From assembly GCA_951799425.1 (NCBI GenBank), contig OX637393.1:34401244-34465243 (forward strand): DNA of 64,000 bases, written 5' to 3'. Positions within the stretch are counted from its first letter, which is position 1. Every line of letters begins with the position of its first letter. Below the pieces are notes generated by a model. The model was not told the origin of the DNA and did not search any database. It saw only the letters and a program-made list of their open reading frames with translations. Positions 58,712-64,000 of the stretch are shown here, one piece after another. Both the position numbers and the translations under genes were made by a program. This DNA is from Ilex aquifolium. Taxonomy: Eukaryota; Streptophyta; Magnoliopsida; Aquifoliales; Aquifoliaceae.

Positions 58712-59530
58712 GTAAACCTCTCTCTCTCTCTCATGAATCATTTATATATCTCCCAAGATGATTATAATATCCTCCTACATTAATGGTTTGATTTGAGGCA
58801 ATAGAAATGGTTGAATTAGGGCACTTAATTCAAAATTCAGCTACTTTTTTCCTTCTTTTTTTTTGGTCTCATTTCACCATTAACGCTGAGTTTGGGTGCA
58901 AGAGTTAAGGTATTTTAAGTGGAATTTTGGAGGAAAAATCAGCTAAAAAGCTGAACTAGTTTTTACCCAATCTCATTTCTGACAATTCTAGTTCTGTTTA
59001 TGGTTTGATGGTATTATATGATTTGTGGGGAATGTGTTAAGCAAATGGCATCAGTCGATAGAATCAACGATCTCACATACTCATTGGGTGCTAAAGCTTT
59101 ACACTACTAGCACTACCTGGATATATTTATCATTAATGCTTTGAAGAACAAAAACAATTTAATCTAACCTGATTGAATCCTTGGTGTCCTTCGATATGGA
59201 TATGAATTTTTATTGGAATAAACTCAGTTCGACTTTAGGTCAGAGTTTCTTGGGTTTGTCATAAAGACTGATAAGTTGAAGTTATTTAGATTGAAAAATT
59301 TTACTAAATTTGAACTATTTTCTGATTTTTTTTTTCTCCGTCCTCACCAATTGCTTATTGTTTCAAGGCAAGACAGTTGAGTTTGAATGACAAGTAGTAA
59401 AATTGTTATTTTGAGTCACTGTATTAAAGTTTATTTGTCATTTTGAATTGTAAATTCAATATGCAGCCTGCAATTTGCTAAAGTTTATTTTTTGCGCATG
59501 AATTCCTTTGCAGGGATTTGAAATGGGCAG

Positions 59531-59962
59531 AGATTAGGGATGGATTTGGATGATGAGATAAAGACAGAAATTATAAGGGCTGGGCTTTGTTTGTTTGAGA
59601 GGTCTGATACTTTGGTATGGGGTCTTAGTGAATCTGGGGATTTCTCGGTTAAATCGGCGTGGCAATTGGTGAGGCAGGTTGGAGAAAATGATGTTGTGAC
59701 TACAGCGATATGGAAACAATTTGTTCCCCCAAGTGCTAAACTGTTATGTTGGAGGATATGTGAGGGTGCTGTTCCTTTAGATGTTTGTTTGATTGAGAAT
59801 GAGGGTCCTATGGGCAGAATGATGCGGCTGCTAAGATGTTTCAAAAAACAATCACTTAGTCATATTCTTATTAAGGGTGTGGCTTTGGTTGTCTTTTGGC
59901 AGGTATGGAGAGAGAGGTGTAGGAGGGTGTATGGTGAAGGGTGTATGGTGAAGGGTGTTTAA
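59531..59962 (+). mobile_element. LINE zinc-binding-domain fragment, right copy
   Basis: Identical to 21112-21543, with the same truncation. Confidence 0.7.
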
Positions 59963-60008
59963 CAGAATATTCTGTATTTTGGAAAATATGTACTGTTTTC
60001 AGATTACA

Positions 60009-60679
60009 AGCTTTTGGTATTCGATCGAGAGTGCCTGAGAATGACAGTCGGTTGCTGTGCAGCTGGTTTTTTTCTCAGTTTTTTTTGGCTTTCTTCCTTG
60101 TTTTCAGTGGTGCTTTATGGTATGGTTTAGCTGGTTTTTCAGCTGCATTTCAGCTGGATTTTAGCTTTTAATGCAGTTGGTTGATGATTGAGCTGCTGCG
60201 AGGAATGCTGTCTGTTTTTGCAGCTGTGAGGTTTGCGTTAGAAGCTTTCAGCTGGGAGAAGATAGTGTTCAGCTGCACTGTTCAGCTGGGAGGTTTTTTG
60301 ACTGGGTTGTTGTGAGCTGAAGGTTACTGTTCAGCTGGGAAGTTTTTGACTGGGTTGTTGAGCTGAATGACAGTTACTGTTCAGCTGCTTTTAGCTGAGC
60401 TGGGCAGTTGCGTTTTAGCTGAGCTTATTCAGCTGTGGGTTTCTAGCTGCCATCTTTTGGGTGCCTTGGTTTTAAGTGCATTGTTGAAGTCACTATTCAT
60501 GTGACTATTCATGTGTGTTTTCAGCTGCTTTTTCCATGGATTCTTGAGCTGGGTTTCTGGATGCTGCACATACAGAGCTGGATGCTGCTGACATGTTGAA
60601 TGAGGCTGTTGGACATTTAAACTCTTGTTCATTGATTCTTGTAATTTTTCCATTCTTTGGTTCTTGTAATCTCATGAAT
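60009..60679 (+). repeat. CAGCTG-rich tail, right copy
   Basis: Same as 21590-22260. The 67-bp direct repeat follows at 60723-60859. Confidence 0.55.
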
Positions 60680-61106
60680 TCATGGAATAAAATTTCTCTT
60701 TATGGAACTAGTTTAATGTATTGGTGTATTGGTTGAAGATGGTTCATGGCATGAGTGAATGTGTATTGGTTGGTTGAACATGGTGCTTTGGTGTATTGGT
60801 TGAAGATGGTTCAGGACATGAATGAATGTATATTGGTTGTTCGAACATTGTGCATGGTACATAAAAAAAATTGTACTTGTCCAAGATAACAACTACACAT
60901 TGAACACCATGAATCATACATAGGTGAGATCAATTCCATAAAAAAACAAAAATGAGATCATGTACACAGGTGTTTCCAAAGGGATGGCAGATCTTCTAAA
61001 ACAAGAAAATAGAAGATCCACCATCCCCATGGCAAAAGAAGATCCACCATCCACATTTCAAAAGGATCAAAAAGAAATTGTAACAACATCCAGCATTGCA
61101 GCAACA

Positions 61107-63538
61107 TCAATTCTCCTTATTAGGATAATCAACGACGTTGTCCAAGAAACAAGATTCAACATTTACCCGAGCATTTTGTGAACCAATTGATGCTTGAGAA
61201 GACATGCTTGAGATTGGATTTGAGTGATTATAAGTTGATGCCCATGAGTAGGTAAATCCATTCATTTGTGAATTTTGCTCATCCGATTGAGATACCTTCA
61301 AAACAAGCATTCAAAGACGTAAGATACAATTAAAAAAAAATAAAAATCCAAAATGTGGTGAAAATCCAAAATATCATAACCATAATGTTGGGGTTGTAAT
61401 ACCTTAGACTTATAGGAAGTTCCAGTTTTCCTCTTCGTTGGCTTCTCATGTCAAGGCTTCAATCGACCCCAACCCTTGTATCCACCATATTTCCTCTTCA
61501 AGCCAGCTACTCGTAGAATGTTAGGGTCAACATTTTCTACTCCTTTAGAGAGAGAGAGATTTTCTACTCCTTCATCACCATCATTGTCCTCCTCAGTACC
61601 AAGTGATGCATACATCAAATCCACTTGTTTGAACAACTCATCAATACCACGGTTCACCAACTGGTGTGCAGGCTTAAGGTTAGAACAACGAGCTGCTAAA
61701 CGTACCATTCTAGGACATAGCTGTCTGTAACGTGATGCTGCCATCAGCTTGGGATCCTCCTCATTTAATGTGGCACTAGAATAATGACTTGACCACTTTC
61801 TTGCATCTCGCCTCCACCTCTATATTATGTATTGGTCAGGAATTTGCTTAATGTTCATTGTGTCTAGCACTTTAAGTGCATGACCACATAATATCCCAAT
61901 CATTTCAAATTTTCGACAACTACACAAAACGGTTTGCTCATTGACATTGATCAACACCAAGTACTTTCTCTCTTCATCATACAATTCCACCACAAATTCA
62001 TGACATCCATCGAACACATTACAAGGATTCGCAATAACACACTGGAATACATCATATTCATCTTGAAATAAATCAAAAACAGGAGGAGTGTAATATTGCG
62101 CTGCTTGTACCAACATAGGAGCTCTTTTTAACTTCATTCTAGGCAATTTTTGCCTAACTTGATATTCCTTCTCTGTCTCCTTATATCTCTTATCATTTAA
62201 AACCCTGTCAAAATGAGTAAAAAAATGAACAATATTATGGTCTGGCTTTAAGTACTTTCGTAATGCTGAGTTCAAGCTCTCACTTAGCTGAGTGCTCCTC
62301 ATACCAGCTGTGAAAGTCCGCTTCATATACACATGTGCCCATTTCTCTCTTAGTGCCCAAGTTGAATTCATCCAACTGTTATCCTGCAAATCATACTCAT
62401 CAAGCAACAATTTACAAGCATCAACTAACTCATGTTCTTCCTCGTATCCATACATGCACTCCTTAAATTGGGCTGAAAATTTTGAACCATCCTTATATAT
62501 GTTCCCTAAATGCTTTAAAGCATTTTGGGAAAGGTGTCAACAGCATAACCCATGATATGTCTCTGGCATCACTATAGATATAGCTTTAGTCATTGCTTGA
62601 TCTTGGTCAGTAAAAATGGTAATAGGCTTCTTCTCAGACATTGCTTGTAGGAATGTCTCAAACAACCACTGAAATGATGCTGCAGTTTCATCGTACAATA
62701 ATGCAGCACCAAATATCACCGTCTCCCTGAACTGATTGAACCCAATCAAAATGCCTAAGGGTCGGTACTCCTTTTTTGTTCGGAATGTTGTGTCAAATGT
62801 GACAACATCCCCAAAGTGGCCATAATCAATGATCATCCCTGGATCAGCCCAAAAAATATTTGTTATGCGCTCTTCGACATCCAACTGGACTCCATAATAA
62901 AATGATGGATTCTTAGCTGCTTCTCCTTGGAAATGTTGCAACAAACTACCCGCTTCACCGTATTTTAAGTCTCGCTGCCTCCTTTCTCGAATGTAATTTT
63001 TTTGGTCTTGATGAGTGAACCCTAAGCTTTCTCTCCCACCTGCTTGGGTACTTAAAAGCTCGTAGGACGCCTTAAGTGATATCCCACAATCCTCAGCAAT
63101 ATCAACATCGATGCCTTGAGTTACAGTAATTTTTCGTTGGGATGGCATCATATGCATGCACTCCGCCAAGTGCAAAATGTGATTGTGTTGGTCTTTCCAT
63201 TTAACAACAACAAATTTTCCAATATCTCTCTTCAGGGATATGCACATGTGAGCGGGGCAATTTGTTCGAGTCTCTGCCCGAGCCTTTGTTGTTTTTCAAT
63301 CCCTCTTATCTTTACTCCTTTGTCTATGTTTACAACAAACGTATTTTCGATAAATTAATACACCATCCTTCAAGCTCTTGTTGTGATAATCTTTTCTCAC
63401 ACTGAATCCCACAGTTCCACCATAATTATTATAGAACCTATAAGCATCTTCTTCCGAGTCAAATTGCATTCCCATACATGAAGTATTGTCTGCTTTATCA
63501 ATCTCAACACATTCCATCTCCACTATAGATTCGGTCCC
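61107..63538 (-). pseudogene. FAR1/FHY3-related pseudogene with four in-frame stops, right copy
   Basis: Counterpart of 22688-25119 with all four stops shared (about 63296, 62537, 61820 and 61451), so decay came before the block duplication. Three amino-acid differences are visible between copies: Asn/Lys in the FRT-KEYR stretch, Ala/Thr after TDQDQAM and Arg/His in HNIV-FF. All lie in the transposase region and none of them repairs a stop. Confidence 0.85.
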
Positions 63539-64000
63539 CTACAATAACCAAACAGTTACACAAATTAAACATAAGATCAAAAATGGGCTACTTCTGCAAA
63601 AAGAGATAGGATTCATGTTGAGATTTTGTTTCGTAGACTTTACACTTAATTGAAATTGCTTTTTCTAATAAGGGTCGGGTCTGAAAAACAGTTTAAGGTA
63701 CCAACTTGCAGTTTGCATCGACATTCTTAAGACTCTGAAATTAGTAACCTAATTGACTCAATATCTTCTCTGCATTTCATCTCACTCACTTTCTTCTCGT
63801 TCCTAGTGTTACATTAAAACCAAATTGCATTTCTTCAAAACAGGATGAGATACAAGGTCACGCAACTGCTTCACATATTACTTACAATTGAATGACCAAT
63901 AACCAGTTCACTTCACCATCCGTTTATACTTATTTCCAACTGTGGCACTCTATTTCAGAAACAATTAAAGATTTCTTGACATGTTGTTGAACTTTTAGTA

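Larger units (their letters stand above)
55131..64000. repeat. Nearly identical duplication block, right copy
   Basis: Counterpart of 16723-25581 at an offset of 38408-38419 bases; the drift comes from poly(A) and poly(T) length changes. It includes the last URB1 exon and runs to the window edge. Confidence 0.92.

Noticed and set aside
1..64000. tRNA genes, rRNA genes, CRISPR arrays, bacterial-type operons
   Set aside because: None seen; the content is that of a plant nuclear genome.

Overview
The window is nuclear DNA of a flowering plant, most likely a woody eudicot with a repeat-rich genome; I cannot name the species. The signs are spliced genes with plant-type introns, a FAR1-family sequence, plant LINE, SINE and LTR debris, and an endogenous plant pararetrovirus. 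No tRNA, rRNA or CRISPR was found.

The only gene with an intact spliced frame is a plant URB1/Npa1 homologue (nucleolar 60S ribosome-biogenesis scaffold) at 36417-55858 on the + strand. Thirteen exons can be placed by GT/AG sites with compatible phases, giving 2596 codons plus stop. A telo-box, a CT-rich leader and a 5'UTR intron precede it.

The window is built from two tandem copies of one locus, about 38.4 kb apart. Copy A (about 1.2-25.6 kb) holds a decayed URB1: it lacks the promoter and the 5' part of exon 1, carries 1-nt deletions, nonsense codons and a 59-bp deletion over a splice donor, has lost the end of exon 7 and exons 8-12, and has an internal partial tandem duplication whose first unit holds a solo LTR. 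Copy C (36-64 kb) is intact. Downstream of URB1 both copies carry the same array: a 136-bp tandem repeat, a promoter/leader-like segment, a frameshifted syntaxin (SYP31/32-like) first-exon fragment, a LINE zinc-binding fragment with a CAGCTG-rich tail, and an antisense FAR1-type pseudogene with four in-frame stops. The copies differ by several percent up to about 16.72/55.13 kb and then by only about ten substitutions over the last 8.9 kb, so the right-hand blocks were homogenised or duplicated recently.

Between the two copies (about 25.75-33.95 kb, - strand) lies a near genome-length Caulimoviridae endogenous element flanked by (TA)n tracts. It has a movement protein, a zinc-knuckle coat protein, an aspartic protease, a reverse transcriptase and an RNase H, in one polyprotein region broken by three frame changes, then an intact ORF of unknown function and a promoter-like region. 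This layout resembles florendoviruses. I see no wholly new functional system; the virus-like ORF2, the copy A/C history and the identity step are the points most worth a second look.
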